64,000 nt of DNA from Annona cherimola. Its lineage: Eukaryota; Streptophyta; Magnoliopsida; Magnoliales; Annonaceae. Under the pieces are notes generated by a model that saw only the letters and a program-made list of their open reading frames with translations, was not told the origin of the DNA and did not search any database. Shown here in pieces: positions 32,629 through 45,240 of this stretch. The translations under genes were made by a program, and so were the position numbers. The stretch covers positions 32,706,133 to 32,770,132 of the forward strand of contig CM059975.1 in the NCBI GenBank assembly GCA_030490835.1, in the 5' to 3' direction. Numbering within the stretch: position 1 is the first letter of the stretch; each line of letters begins with the position of its first letter.

Positions 32629-35600
32629 TTAAAAATAAAAAATAAAAAAATAAAAATAAATAATAAGATCGCCATTAAGAAGGAAAGTGCGGAAGCACCT
32701 GAGTAGGCAAAACGGGAACGAAGTGCCTGCCTATTCGAGAACCCTTCCAAAACCCTCTCGCATTTTTTTTTTTTTTTTCACCTCGTCGCAGAAAATGTCA
32801 GGCCATGCTTCAGATCCCGACGGAGCTCTCAACACTGGCTGCTTCCTGCACTACTCAGATACCGATTTGTTTTTTTTTGAATCCCCAACCAAGCAGCTGA
32901 AAGAGGGAATTTCCACTCAGGAACCTGGAATTCGTTGTTTGCTTCGGTGAATCTGAAGATTCTTGGACTCTTTACTTCTATTCATTGCAGAGGAGGAGAT
33001 TGGTGGTGTTTTTCCTGAAATTTCTGGAGTGCGTTGTCAGATTTTGAGAGGATTGCGAAATCCGCACTCGAAAGGAGCCGTTTTCTGGTGGATCTCGCAT
33101 TTCTTGCATTTAAGTGGAGTTTTCTCGTGGAATCGTTCGCAAGTTGAACAATTTCTGAGTTTCTCGTTCGAGCCTAATCTTTCTGAGCTGTTTTTGGGGT
33201 CTGCTTCCGGAACAGCTTCAAGAAGACCATTATTTGTATTCGAAGAGTGGAAGCAGCTTGGAGGCAGCTTGAGAGGTTTTGGGTCCGTGCTTGTTGCTGA
33301 AAAATCTGTAAAACCAGTGTTTCAGCCAACTCCTTTCAGTTCAATGCTCGAAGGCTGGCCGAAGGTTGGATTTTTTTTAGGTGAGCGATTGAAGTGCAGG
33401 AAGCATTTTCGCTAGGATTGTAACTGGAGGAAACAAGGAGCGAGAGCTAAGATACGGCCTGTGGCCAAAGCAATGGACATATGGCCGTATTCCTTAGTTA
33501 ATGGACTACAGAGAAGAAAATGACAATGCCGCTGTCAGAAGTTTCTAAGAGAGCACTCAAGCTGCGTGTGTAGCCACAGAAGCTGATTTTCACGCAAAAA
33601 GAAGCTCCGGACAGAAAAGAAGACCGTAATATGCGACGGCGTGAGTTGCACGCCACGCTTACCCGCGGAACCGTAGTTGAACAGCAAAGACGCTGCACAC
33701 GATAGATACCCGCGGAACCTCGGTGTCAAAGCACTCAAACCGCGGAACCATTGCAACCAAGGACACGTGGAAGAAGGTTGCCAGTTCCGCGGAAACACTT
33801 CTACAAAATTGCCTGCGTCGTCCAAGGCCTATAAATAGAGACCCTTGCCTTTCAAAAACGACTACAACGGGAACTACGACGGGAAGAGAAAAAAAAAAAA
33901 AGAAAACTTGAGAACGACGAGAGAAACCCAAGAGTTCACGCTGAAAGAGTAAGTTATTTTTTTTTTTATTAAAAAAAAAAAAAAAGAAGTTTCTTTCTTA
34001 TATAAATATACATATACATATATACATATTATTTTCAAAAATTACTTTTCCCAACGTGGATACTCCCCGACTGGCGGGTTGAATTGACACACGGGATAAG
34101 TACTTTTCTCCTTAAAAATAAAAATAAAAAATATATATGTGTATTTTCTATATATAAATATATATATACGTATATACATATTATTTTCAAAAAAATTACT
34201 TTTCCCAACGTGGATACTCCCCGACTGGCGGGTTGAATTGACACACGGGATAAGTACTTTTCTCCTTAAAAATAAAAATAAAATATATATATGTGTATTT
34301 TCTATATATAAATATATATATACGTATATACATATTATTTTCAAAAAAATTACTTTTCCCAACGTGGATACTCCCCGACTGGCGGGTTGAATTGACACAC
34401 GGGTTAAGTATATTTTCTCTTTTAAAAAAAAAATAATAAAAAAATATATATATGTGTATTTTCTATATAAAAATATATATACGTATATACATATTATTTT
34501 CACAAAAATTACTTTTCCCAACGTGGATACTCCCCGACTGGCGGGTTGAATTGACACGCGGGTTAAGTATTTTTCTCCTTAAAAATAAAATAAAAAAAAA
34601 TATATGTGTATTTTATATATATATAAAAATATATATATACATATATATTATTTTCAAAAATTACTTTTCCCAACGTGGATACTCCCCGACTGGCGGGTTG
34701 AATTGACACGCGGGTTAAGTATTTTTCTCCTTAAAAAAAAAAATATATATATATATATATGTATATTTTCTATATATAAAAATATATATACATACATATA
34801 TATATATATAACTATGTATTATTATGATAAAAATATAAAATAATACATATGATATATATAAGGGCCGGGGTCCCGAGATCTCACGAACCGTCAAATATAT
34901 ATATATATAGTATATATATATATTAAAGCGTTTTTTTATAAATATATACATATATATATATAATAGTTTATATATATAGGCCCCGGAGTCTCGGGATCTC
35001 ACCGGGTGCGCTATATATATAGTATATATATATATTAAAGCGCTTTTATTATGATATAAAATATATATATATTATAGTCTACATATATATAGGCCCCGGG
35101 GTCTCGGGATCTCCCCGGGTACGCCTTATACATGTATATGATATATATAGTTAAGTGTTTTTAATAAAAAGTATATATATACATAAGTCCCGGGATTCCA
35201 TTGAGCGCGCCATGGAATGGCCCGGGATCCCGGGATAAGTTTCCTTATTAAAAAAAAAAAAAAAAAAAAAAGGAGTTACCAGAGGATCCCGAGATAATAT
35301 ACATACATACATATATATATAAAGTCTCAAATATATATATATATATTATACATATATATTAAAAGGCCTCCAAAAATTAATATTTTGATTTCTAAAAATT
35401 ATATAGACGTCCCGCGGGCGTCCAAAAATCAAGATTTTGTTTTCTAAATTTATATAGACGTCCCGCGGGCATCCAAAAATTAAGATTTTTGATTTCTAAA
35501 ATTATATAGATGACCCGCGGGCATCCAAAAATTAAGATTTTTGATTTCTAAAATTATATAGATGATCCGCGGGCATCCAAAAATTAAGATTTTGATTTCT

Positions 35601-37290
35601 AAAATTATATAGATGTCCCGCGGGCATCTAAAAATTCAGATTTTGATTTTTAAAATTACATAGATGTCCCGCGAGCATCCAAAAATTAAGATTTTGATGT
35701 TTTTAAAATTATATAGATGTCCCGCGGGCATCCAAAAATTCAGATTTTGATTTTTAAAATTACATAGATGTCCCCGCGGGCATCCAAAAATTAAGATTTT
35801 GATTTTTAAAATTATATAGATGTCCCGCGGGCATCTAAAAATTCAGATTTTGATTTTTAAAATTATATAGATGTCCCGCGGGCATCCAAAAATTAAGATT
35901 TTGTTTTCTAAAAACATATATGTCCCGCGGGCCTCCAAAATGAATATTTTATTTTTCAAAAATATATATGTCTCGCGGACCTTCAAAAATATATATATAT
36001 ATATTTGTCCCGCGGGCCCAAAAAAAATATATATATTTTATATACACATACATCTTAGAAGACTTTCAAATATATATATATAATTATGTATTTCTCCCCA
36101 AGTAAATACTCTCCGGGAAGTGAGCTGAGTTGATAAACGGGTGAATGACCTCTTTGCTCAACCCGAGCCTTAATAGGCCTAAAACTTCCAGCAAACCCAA
36201 GATAGCTCCAAACCCTCCAAAAAGCCCAAGATGACTCAAAAATCTCCAAAAAGCCCATGATGGCTCAAAAACCTCCAAAAAGCCCAAGAGGGCTAAAAAC
36301 TCTCCAAAAAACCCGAGATGGCCCAACACTCTCCAAAAAGCCCAAGATGGCCCAAAAATCTCCAAAAAGCCCAAGATGGCCCAACACTCTCCAAAAAGCC
36401 CAAGATGGCTCAAAACTCTCCAAAGAGCCCAAGATGGCTCAAAACTTTCCAAAAAGCCCAAGAAGGCCCAAACTCTTTTCAACAAGCCCAGTTGGGCCCA
36501 AACCTTTTCAATTGGTCAAAAATGACCCAAACATACTTTTTAAATTCGGTTGAATCCATTTCTTGGTAAAACCACCCAATTATTCAATCCAGAGGCTGAA
36601 TGCGGGAGACGCTGGTTTCTTGTATAAATACAGAAGCTGAAAGCGGGACACGCTGGTCTGCTGTGTAAATCCAGAAGCTAAGAGCGCACTTAGTTTGCTG
36701 TGTAAGGTCACTAGTGTAGCCGACGGGCCCCTCACTAGTTCCCAAAACCGAGTCATCGCTGGTCGACGGGCTAAGCGTAAACTCACATTTAAGACATGGC
36801 GCGTGGCGTCATGTACCTCACATTTAAGACATGGCGCGCGGCGTCATGTACCTCACATTTAAGTCATGGCGCGCGGCGTCATGTACTTCATATTTAAGAT
36901 ATGGCGCGTGGCGCCATATACCTCACATCCGAGTCACGGCGCGGGGCGAAGTGTACTCATTTATCTTTATATTTTTGTTAGACACGATTTTTCGTGCACT
37001 TGTAAAGACGTAGAAGGATCTTCTACGCACTTCATTATTATTAAGCATTTTTTTTATGGACCATTGTATTCAGCTCTTTTAATCAAGGGTTTTCTCGTTA
37101 GAGATGTAAAATCAGAATGTGGAACACAATGCAAAATATTTCTGTGATGTACTTTTCGGACTCGGTTAAAGAATTAGATGCTTTAAAATTTTGCTGGGAA
37201 ATTAATTAAGCATTTATTTCCAAAGCCGCAGGGAACATAATTTTATCTTTAACCAAGTTTATGATATGATTTTCTCACGAGGCCGGAACA
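31967..37290 (+). repeat. 3' LTR of the Tat element
   Basis: It is nearly identical to 12590-17983 over 5324 bp, starting TGATGAGGTA and ending CCGGAACA. By eye I found about six substitutions, for example C for T near 35133, T for C near 35922 and A for G near 36234. There are also length changes in A and AT runs. Array C has one unit fewer and array D two units fewer than in the 5' LTR. The TATA box is at 33830. Confidence 0.93.
34030..36955 (+). repeat. Stack of tandem arrays A-F in the 3' LTR
   Basis: Array A is at about 34030-34735 (five units), B at 34860-35240, and C at 35395-36020 (13 units). D is at 36190-36520 (10 units), E at 36586-36708 and F at 36781-36953. Order and unit sequences are the same as in the 5' LTR. 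Confidence 0.88.
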
Positions 37291-37295
37291 CATGC
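37291..37295. other. Target-site duplication CATGC (right)
   Basis: These five bases repeat 12585-12589 and follow the LTR end directly. Past this point the interrupted copia integrase/protease region resumes on the minus strand. Confidence 0.93.
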
Positions 37296-37850
37296 CTTGA
37301 GAATTTTGTTTTTATTATATTTAAGTTTTAGTAGCCCTTTTACTAAACTCTTTTTCCATTGGGTCTTAATATTTGACATATTTATATGTTCAAGTCTTTT
37401 ATGCTATACTCATGGATCATTATCAATAGCCATAAGATATTTTTCATCCAATTCATCAAGAGAAACCAAATATATATTTTTATATCTTTTCCCATTGAAT
37501 ATTATAAGATCTCTATAAAAAAATTACATATAGATGATTCAAACATGACTTTATAACCTTTGTCACACAATTAACTAATACTTAATAAGTTGTGTTTGAG
37601 TCCTTTAACAAACAATACATCCTCTATACATGAATTTGAAATACCATAAATATTTTTTATCACTAATTTTACCTTTTTATTGTTCCTAAATGCAACAGCA
37701 CCTCCATTATACGGTTTGAGATCATGGAACAAGGCTTTATTTTCAGTCATGTGTGTTGTTGGCTTTAGCTCTAAGATAAACCTGTAAAAATTTTCATATG
37801 AAGCTTATCTCTTCGGTACCCATTTTGTGGGTCCATTTGGGTTAGTAAGT
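37296..37850 (-). pseudogene. Copia protease/pre-integrase region, broken
   Basis: The minus strand reads typical copia text with stops: a protease tail (ALFHDLKPYNGGAVAF, VKLVIKNIYGISNSCIEDVL) and the motif FVKGLKHNLLSIS, then LCDKGYKVMFESS. These belong to the protease and GAG-pre-integrase region. The gene continues across the gypsy insertion at 12589. Confidence 0.82.
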
Positions 37851-39689
37851 CATTGAAATTTACGTTGTTCTACTTTGGAAGGCACAAATCCAATGTTCTT
37901 TGGTACCCAAACTAATTTAGCACTTTGGTTGTATAATTTTTTAATTCTACATTGATAAATCTTAAGACCAAATTTATTGCAGAAATTACATGCCCTTAGG
38001 AGTCTCGGAGTAGAGCTCCATGCACAATGTGATTCCCAAGATGACCTTCTAACCCAAGCAACATTGTTCATTTTTTGTTTATGATGAAAAGTAGTTGCCT
38101 TGGCTTAAAGTTTCACCCAATTTGGAGCGCTTGACTTGTTGCTTTCACCTTGCTCAAATGTAGAATACCCAAGTTCTTTTTTATTATTTTGGGAGGTCAT
38201 GTTTAAAAATATTTTAATACTTTTCCCTAGGTTAAAGAATTTGGATAACGATTCATTCAATGTTTCATTGTCATTCTTTAGCCTTTCAACTTCATCTGTT
38301 AAGACATTGTTCTCATCTGCTAGGCACTTAACCCTTCCAGCTAGTTTTCTATTCATAATAATAATTAAGTCACATTGTCGTTTCTTTAATGTATATTTGC
38401 TACCCAACTTCTTGATTTCATCATACAATGAATCATAGACTTATTGCAATTCATCTAACTCAACACATTTTGACATAATCATGAGTGTAGGAATGGATAG
38501 ATTTGAAATTAGAGTGGTCGAGTTTAGATGTTACCTCTTTACTACTTGTGCAGCTGATGTGGTTATTTTTCTATTACCTCAGTCGCAGTGAGGCAGTTCA
38601 ATATGTTTTCTTCCTCAACTCTTGTCATGCAATATATCAGTGCACAATTAGCGGCTTCATGGTTTTCATTTGATGAGATGCTTGTTGTAGAGGTATCCTC
38701 ATTTACATACATTCCTCTACCCTTAGGTTTTGAAATTTTTGAGGTTGCTTTTATATTTCTTCTTTTGCCATTCTTTTGTTTTGTTTTCTTCTAGTATGGG
38801 ACAATGTGCTTGCATGTGTCCCACTCTATCACATTTGTAGCATTTTATCATTTTTTTCTTCTTTTCTCTTCTACTTCTCTTCCTGAATCCTTTGGAGCCA
38901 AAGTTCTTTTCTTTCCTCACAAAATTTTTGAATTTTCTTATGAGTGATGTAATTTCCACATCATCATTTTGGGAAGAAGAAATGGATGCATCTGTGTTTT
39001 GTATTGCTTTTAATGCAATCGCTCTTTTTCCTTTATGATGTTTCCCATTCCTCTTTTTTATCAGCCCATGGGACATGAGTGGGTTAATGAGATCTTCTAG
39101 CTATAAAGTGTTTAGATCATTTGCCTCCTCAATGGCTGTGATTTCGGAGTCCATGACTCAGGCAGGGCTCTTAAGATCTTTATAACCTGTTTAGATTCAA
39201 AAATTGCTTTTCCAAGACCTTTTAATGCGTCAGTTATCTTAGAAAATCTTGCAAATATTTCGGATATGTTGTTAGTGTCAATCATCTTAAAATTTTCTAA
39301 TTCTCTAATCAAAATATTCCTTCTAATCCCTTGGACTTGAGAAGTGCTCTCATATATCGAGATTAGAGTATCTTATATATCTTTAGCAGTTAAACAAGAT
39401 GATACCCTATCATACTCAGTTGCGGCTAGGGCAAAAAATAAAAAGTTCATTGCCTTGGCATTATTTTTTTTACCGATTTGACTTCCTCCTCATTCCATTT
39501 GAAGGCCCTCTCACCATTAGATAGTGTAACTCCATCTTAGATGACAATTCAAGAGTCCATATTTGTAGTCATGACTAGTTGTTTCATTCTCAATTTTCAG
39601 CAACTGAAGTTACTACAATCAAATATAGGAGGTCTAGTGAATGACTGGCCCTCAGTAAAAGTAAGTGTTGAAGTTGATTGGGATGTCAT
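37851..39689 (-). pseudogene. Copia gag, broken
   Basis: The ATG at 39689 (MTSQSTSTLTFTEG) begins a copia gag. Later pieces are ILIRELENFKMIDTNNISEI, ILRALPESWTPKSQ, a first zinc knuckle (CYKCDRVGHMQAHC near 38850-38800), a coiled-coil stretch (38428-38105, ENNVLTDEVERLKNDNETLN) and a second knuckle-like piece (CNFCNKFGLKIYQC). It ends near KLVWVPKNIGFVPS. Several stops and frame changes separate these. The long gag with a coiled region and two knuckles fits Sireviruses. Confidence 0.85.
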
Positions 39690-39720
39690 TTAACTAAGAT
39701 CTCTTTGGTAAAAACTCAAA

Positions 39721-39737
39721 GACCTGCTTTGATACCA
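39721..39737 (-). other. Copia primer-binding site (initiator tRNA-Met type)
   Basis: On the minus strand TGGTATCAAAGCAGGTC follows the LTR end after a short spacer. It differs by one base from the usual TGGTATCAGAGC motif of tRNA-Met primer sites. Confidence 0.85.
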
Positions 39738-39739
39738 CT

Positions 39740-40838
39740 TGTTGGTCCCGAATTTATGGCAAAACTTAAAAGAGGAGGATCGAATTGGGTTCTTAAAAAT
39801 TCTTTTATAATTAGAAGTTTAACCTCTTGTGAGTTTAATCTCCTTGATAAAACATACTAAGAGATAGAATAAGATGGTGCAAACAGAATATAAAATGCAA
39901 ACAATCAAACAACAAAAGGGACAATAATATATAGCGGTTCGGATAACCTTTCCTATTCCACTCTTCCAAGCATACACTTGTTGTGTCTTGGGTTCCACTA
40001 TTGTATATACAATATAATCTAGAGCACCCGTTCTCTTGTAGATTCTAGTTCTAGGGGTCATATACAGATTTTGCACAAGTAGGTGACGAGTCACACTCCA
40101 GCCACACTCTACTTTGCCTATACTTGGTCTTGATCTCCAATACCAAACCAAGTAGAGTCACAGATAAAAAAAATAAAAATAGTATTCTATACTTTACAAT
40201 TGTGTAGGCAGATTTTTAGCTCATGGAAGAACTTGTAGGATGATTGAGTAGATTTACACTTGAGCACTTGCAGTCAAAAAAATGAATTTTTCTTGTAGAT
40301 CTCCTTGATGAGCACTTGAATGCTAGAAAATTGGAAGGTGAAACTTACTTAATGCTCTTGCTTAACCTTTTCCCTTTCACTTACGTGTATTAAATATGAG
40401 AGGAGTAAATTTGAAGTTTGGTGGTAGGTGGCGCGCATTTAATGTGCTAGCATTCGAATTTTTTTGACCGTTGCTACTCAAGTTGCACTTGGAGTCGATC
40501 TCGAATGCAACTTTTCCTAAGTCGCAAACTAAAGTCAACTTGAGTTGAGACTTTGGTCTTCAGCTCTTCAATCAGGTTCCATTTCAGGTCAACTTGATTT
40601 AAAACTTGACCCAAGTTGCAGGTGAAGTCAACTTCGGCTGTGACTTTACTTTCGATTTAATTCATTGGAACCTTGACACAGTGTGATCTAGATCCATTGG
40701 TATAGTTGTCCTTGTTTCTTTATGATTCATCTTCATAAATCTTTACTTCTATATGTGGGCTTTTAAAAAATTTTGAATGATCTCATCTTTGATGATAGTA
40801 TAATGTATCTTAAGTTAAACTTCTCATTCTTGAGCTTG
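39740..40838 (-). repeat. 5' LTR of the copia element, truncated
   Basis: It starts TGTTGGTCCCG and aligns with 5978 to about 7100 of the other LTR, with many differences. It stops at cattcttgagctt, where the Athila-like LTR begins. The remaining 500 or so bases of the LTR are missing and are not found after 48893. Confidence 0.82.
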
Positions 40839-42631
40839 GTTCGCAATCTCATCTTAAGTGCATGAGTCGTAGATTGTAGTATATAAATTATCGATCCGTA
40901 GGGAATTTGGGACTATAAACTTTACTTTTAAATGCTTTCGTGTCGGATATGGAGAGAATATAGCAAATAAAATAGAAAAGTAATAAAAAATGGGAAGAAA
41001 AAATTGCAAATCAAAACAAGTAGAGAAAACGAGAGTGCGAGTACCTAGGTAGGATTTTACATGCGTCTTTTGCAACGAGTAGTGGTATAATGATTTAATC
41101 TGGATATTGTTTGTTAAAGGAGAACAAACCCTAATTTATCCTTGCACCTTCTCTCGAAACCTACAAGACGTATCCTAATTTTCTTAACTATCTATTCTCA
41201 TGGGATTAAGTTAATTAGAATCCATTAAGTTCTGTGGTTCGTTCATAGAATTTCTCAAGGTCATCATGCCTATTCTCATGATCTTAGATTTCCAGGTTTA
41301 ATATCTTGATTATCGTATATTAGGTTTTCACCTCTCAGTTCATCACCGAATATATAGAATCATGCCAAAGTACAGGCCCATGCACAAAGCAAGCATTAAA
41401 ATCATAAGATATTAAATTAACAATAATATCCATCATAAATAAATTAAAAACTCACACCACGCTACATTGTACGCATGCTACATCCTAAACCCTAGATTTA
41501 GGGCTTAGCCGAGCATGTTTAAGTCCAAAATAAAATTATAATCAAAATCCATCTTAAACAAGACAATTAAAATTAAAAAGGGAAAAAGATACAAAAGCTT
41601 ATTGATTTGAAGCCTCCGATGGTGTGTCGGCTCCTCCACGCAACTCGCTGGTCCGCCTCTTGCCCGTGCTCTCCTCCTTGCTCTCTCTCTCTCTCTCTAA
41701 ATTTCTCTCTAATATTCTGCCGTCAACTGTCTACTCTCCCCCCATGCACGAATCCCTAATTTCTGTTTAAACCTAACAACCTGCGCAGCACACCTGCAGA
41801 AACTCGCACGTGCGGATTCGCCGTGGCTCCTAGGTGCCCCTAACCGGCGCCTGGGCGCCAACTCCCTGTGTTTGTGTAACTTAAAAACCCTTTGCGATGC
41901 TCTGCATACTTGTGCCATGGCGCCTAGGAGCCCTTAGCTGGCGCCTGGGTGCCAACTCCCTGGAGTCCTTGTGGTCTAGAAGCTCTCTGGAATGCCTGTA
42001 TACTATTGAAGTAGCGCCTAGGCGCCCCACACAGGCACCTGGGCACCAACTCACTGGGAGCTTCTTGCAGTGTGAGGTGTTAGATCTTTTGGCTAAGGCA
42101 TGTAGGGTGGCGTCTGGGCGCCAGCATGCCTGCTTCTTCACTTTGCTCCGTTCTGCCTTCGACTTGCCCGCATGCCTATGAATTTCTGTCCTTAAATGGA
42201 CAGCTTGCATGATCTCTGGCCGTTAATTTCGGGATGGCTTGATTTTTGCTGCTGATCACAGAAATGGACGGTTGGATTGCAGAGGCTGGGCAGCTTGGTG
42301 ATGGATGGTGATGGTTTTGAGTCGATGACCTCGTAGGGCCCACTTAAACTTACAAACCTGCATAAAAATATTTAAATAATTAATTCATCAAAAATCATTA
42401 GTGGGTTATCACTATAAAAATTATTTCAAGCCCATTTAATTTCATAGCAACAAACAAAATATAATTTCAAGCCAAAAGATTATAAAAATTATTTAAATAA
42501 TTGAAATTAATATTTAATACCCAATTGTTGCAAAAACATATTTTGAATCAAATTTTACATTAAACTCAATTAGTTACCCACCAAATTCGTATCAAATGTC
42601 CATAAAATATGTTATTAATTTCCACTTATCA
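40839..42631 (-). repeat. 3' LTR of the Athila-like element
   Basis: About 1793 bp, aligning with 47112-48893 from ttcgcaatctca to ttaatttccactta. On the minus strand it starts TGATAAGTGG. It contains a CT microsatellite near 41683 and a block of GGCGCC-type repeats (41790-42130). Confidence 0.8.
41790..42130. repeat. GGCGCC-rich repeat block in the Athila-like LTR
   Basis: Variants of GGCGCCTGGGCGCCAACTCC recur about every 100 bp (near 41848, 41939, 42014-42050 and 42110), with similar text between. The second LTR has a related block at about 48090-48370, with part of it deleted. Confidence 0.65.
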
Positions 42632-44640
42632 AATACCCCCACACTTGAACTTTTGCTTGTCCTCAAGCAAATACAAAAGAATTCAAGAACAGATTTCAAA
42701 TTTTCAAAACTTTGAGCAAAAAGTGAAAATAAATGTTTAGCCAATCATCAAAACTAATTACAGTATTAAACTAAAAATTTTGAAACATGATACTTTTTGA
42801 AAATCTCGGTCAACAATTCCTTCTCACATGACTAATAGTGTACACCCTGTCACCTCCTTCGCTTTCAATTATTAAGAGTTCAAAAACTCCCACAATAAAC
42901 TCCTAATTATCAGATATCTTCCCCATTTATTTGGTTATTCAATACACACATTCAACAATTCAAATAATGGTAGTAATGTAGAAAATATCAGTCAAGTTAC
43001 CTCATATACATCTAATCAAACTTTTACATTTTTAATTTCCTCTACCAACTCAATTGGTCAATTCATAGGATCATAAGGACTTAGTAGGACAACGGTTAGG
43101 TTTGGTAAAAGAAATAAAATTTCAAAAATTTTCAAAAATTGAACCGTCTCCAAATAACTCAAGCCTCGTTTTGCAACAGGAAATAAAATTACCCCCACAC
43201 TTATTGCTTTCATTCTCTTTCAAGCCTGTTCTTACCCTTGGTTTAGTTTTTTTTTAACCAAGTCCGGCAATAATTTTCCTCACCATATTTCAGGGTATCT
43301 AGGAAGTCATTTTCATTATTTGCATAATTAGGAGATCAAACCTTATTCCCATTTTATTTTTTCAGATCAAAATTTAATTTCAAAGTTGGTTCAACTAAGT
43401 GAAAATTGTGGTTTAGGAAAAAAATTAAGTCCATGCTAAATGGCGGTAAACAACTGTTATACTTTCAAAGATTGGCTCATAAAAACAAAAGTCTTAGTCA
43501 TGTCCATGAATTGGTTAAATAGAGTTTTGACTTTGAAAATTCTTCAACCAAAATAAGATTTTTCATGTATATGGGAAAAACTACCTTCTTAGATGATAAT
43601 TGTGTGTATTAGAAACAACTTTTAATAAATTAGAGAGGATTATTTTGATTTTGAAAAAAAACGAAATTGGTTCCTTGGTATATCAGTTTCATCAAGTGAT
43701 TCAGGACAAAAATCCAAGTATTTTCAACAAGTACATGCTCAAAAACAAATTTAACATCTCATTAAGGTTCAACTTTTGCTAACTCAAAGATTTTGAAATT
43801 CCAAGTATGGTTTGCTTACAAGAAATACAAGAGTTCAAAGTGGGGTCTTAATCAATCTACTATCACAATTTATGTAAGAATTATCCAAAATTTTTAAAAT
43901 TTTTCAAGATGTGACAAAAATTATAATTTTCAAGGTGGTGCAAGAAATAGTTAGAGAAAATTAATGCAACACATTCACCCCCACACTTGAAATTGACATT
44001 GTCCTCAATGTAAATCATGTCATCGAAATAAAGGGAGTAATTGTAAAAAATATGAGATGTTAACTTCCCTATTTTGGTGAGTTGAACCGAATTTTCATCC
44101 CATCGTGCTTCCTTCCAAGTAAGCTCTGAAAAGTAACTGATAAAACTCCAAATTAAAAAGTATCAAAATTCTAAAATAAAAGAAACTAAAAGAAAAACTA
44201 AAACTAAAACTCCCCTAAAAGAAAAAGGAAAAGTTCGGGTTGCCTCCAGAGAAGCGCTTAGTTTAAAGTCGTCAGCCCGACTACAATTTAATCATCTTAT
44301 GTCAACCAACTCCAACTTTCTCATTTTCCTGATTCTTTTTCTTGCCTATAGATTTTCTCGCATTCATCGTTCTTTGAATTAGCCTCCATATTTGCTTGAG
44401 AACTTTTCCTACCAATGAACCGTTGCAATTAGTTTAAAAAAACGACAAGAAGGAGAACGAATAGTTACCAGTTTGTTAGCTTTTCTCTTTTATTCATCAG
44501 ATTTTTGTTGTTTCGATCTCCCACTTTCAGATTTGCCACCGATTTAGCAATTTATTGATTCAAGTATTCCACAACTTCTCCTTTAGTTATGGACATCTGA
44601 GTTAGATTGCTTGAAATTCCTTTGACTATTGACTTATTGA
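42632..44640 (-). other. Untranslated 3' region of the Athila-like element
   Basis: No coding sequence was seen. The polypurine tract (minus strand GTGTGGGGGTATT) lies at 42632-42645 next to the LTR. A second CCCCCACACTTG motif occurs near 43978. The text gttgcctccagagaagcgct near 44240 is a motif I associate with the end of Athila pol. Confidence 0.6.
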
Positions 44641-45240
44641 CCATGTCAACCCATAAAAAAGAGTTATCGAGAGAGGGTTTTTCATGGTCGAGAAGCGGTT
44701 GAATTCTATTTTCTCATCTCCAACTATCAAAGAAAGTTGACCATTCTTGACGTCTATGACGGCTCCAGCAGTAACTAAGAAAGGTCATCCAAGAATGATT
44801 AGAATTTGGCGTTCCTCCTCCATGTCAAGGACTACAAAGTCGACTGGGATGAACAGCTTGCCAATTTTCAAGGGAACGTCTTCAAGAATACCAACTAAAA
44901 ATTTGATTGATCGATTGGCCGGTTAGAGAGACATAGAAGTTAGTTTTGGATTGCCAATGTTCAGCTTTTTACAGATGAAGAGAGGGATCAGACTTACACT
45001 GGCTCCGAGATCACATAGCGCCTTGCTAATTTGGACATTCCTAAGAGCACAACGAATAGAAAACTCCCAGGATCTTTTAGCTTTTCAGGTAGCTTATTCT
45101 GCAAGATGGTGCTGCACTCCTCAGTCGGTGCAATGGTTTCGTGCTCCTCGAGCTTTCTTTTGTTGGACAACATTTTCTTTAGGAATTTTGCATAAGTTGG
45201 CATCTGAGAGATCATGTCGAGAAATGGCATGCTGATTGAT
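44641..45240 (-). pseudogene. Athila-like protease region, broken
   Basis: The minus strand reads MPFLDMISQMPTYAKFLKKM, NKRKLEEHETIAPTEECS and LQNKLPEKLKDPGSF. After frame changes come protease pieces with LVTAGAVIDVKNGQLSLIVG. These are hallmarks of the Athila gag-protease junction. Stops interrupt it and no RT follows. Confidence 0.75.

Larger units (their letters stand above)
12590..37290 (+). mobile_element. Giant Tat-lineage Ty3/gypsy retrotransposon with antisense PMD gene
   Basis: The element is 24,701 bp with LTRs of 5394 and 5324 bp, a tRNA-Trp primer site, gag-pol on the plus strand, an antisense gene between pol and the 3' LTR, a polypurine tract, and CATGC duplications on both sides. 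The pol order is protease, RT, RNase H, second RNase H, integrase. The second RNase H and the lack of a chromodomain are marks of the Tat lineage (Ogre, Retand and relatives), as is a size near 25 kb. By eye the two LTRs show about half a dozen substitutions plus repeat-length changes over 5.3 kb, so the insertion is young. The copy is probably not autonomous: gag has two stops and integrase lacks part of its core. Confidence 0.93.
5978..40838 (-). mobile_element. Sirevirus-like Ty1/copia retrotransposon, split by a gypsy insertion
   Basis: Two diverged direct repeats, 5978-7624 and 39740-40838, enclose copia genes on the minus strand in the order gag, protease, integrase, RT and RNase H. The LTR starts TGTTG and ends CAACA, a perfect short inverted repeat. 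Next to the 39740 LTR is a primer site like initiator tRNA-Met, and next to the 7624 end is a polypurine tract (minus strand). Without the nested 24.7 kb gypsy element, about 10 kb remains. That size, the long gag coiled region with two zinc knuckles and the extra ORF after pol point to the Sirevirus (Maximus/SIRE) lineage. All frames carry stops or shifts, so this copy is dead. Its 5' LTR is cut short where an Athila-like element begins. Confidence 0.85.
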
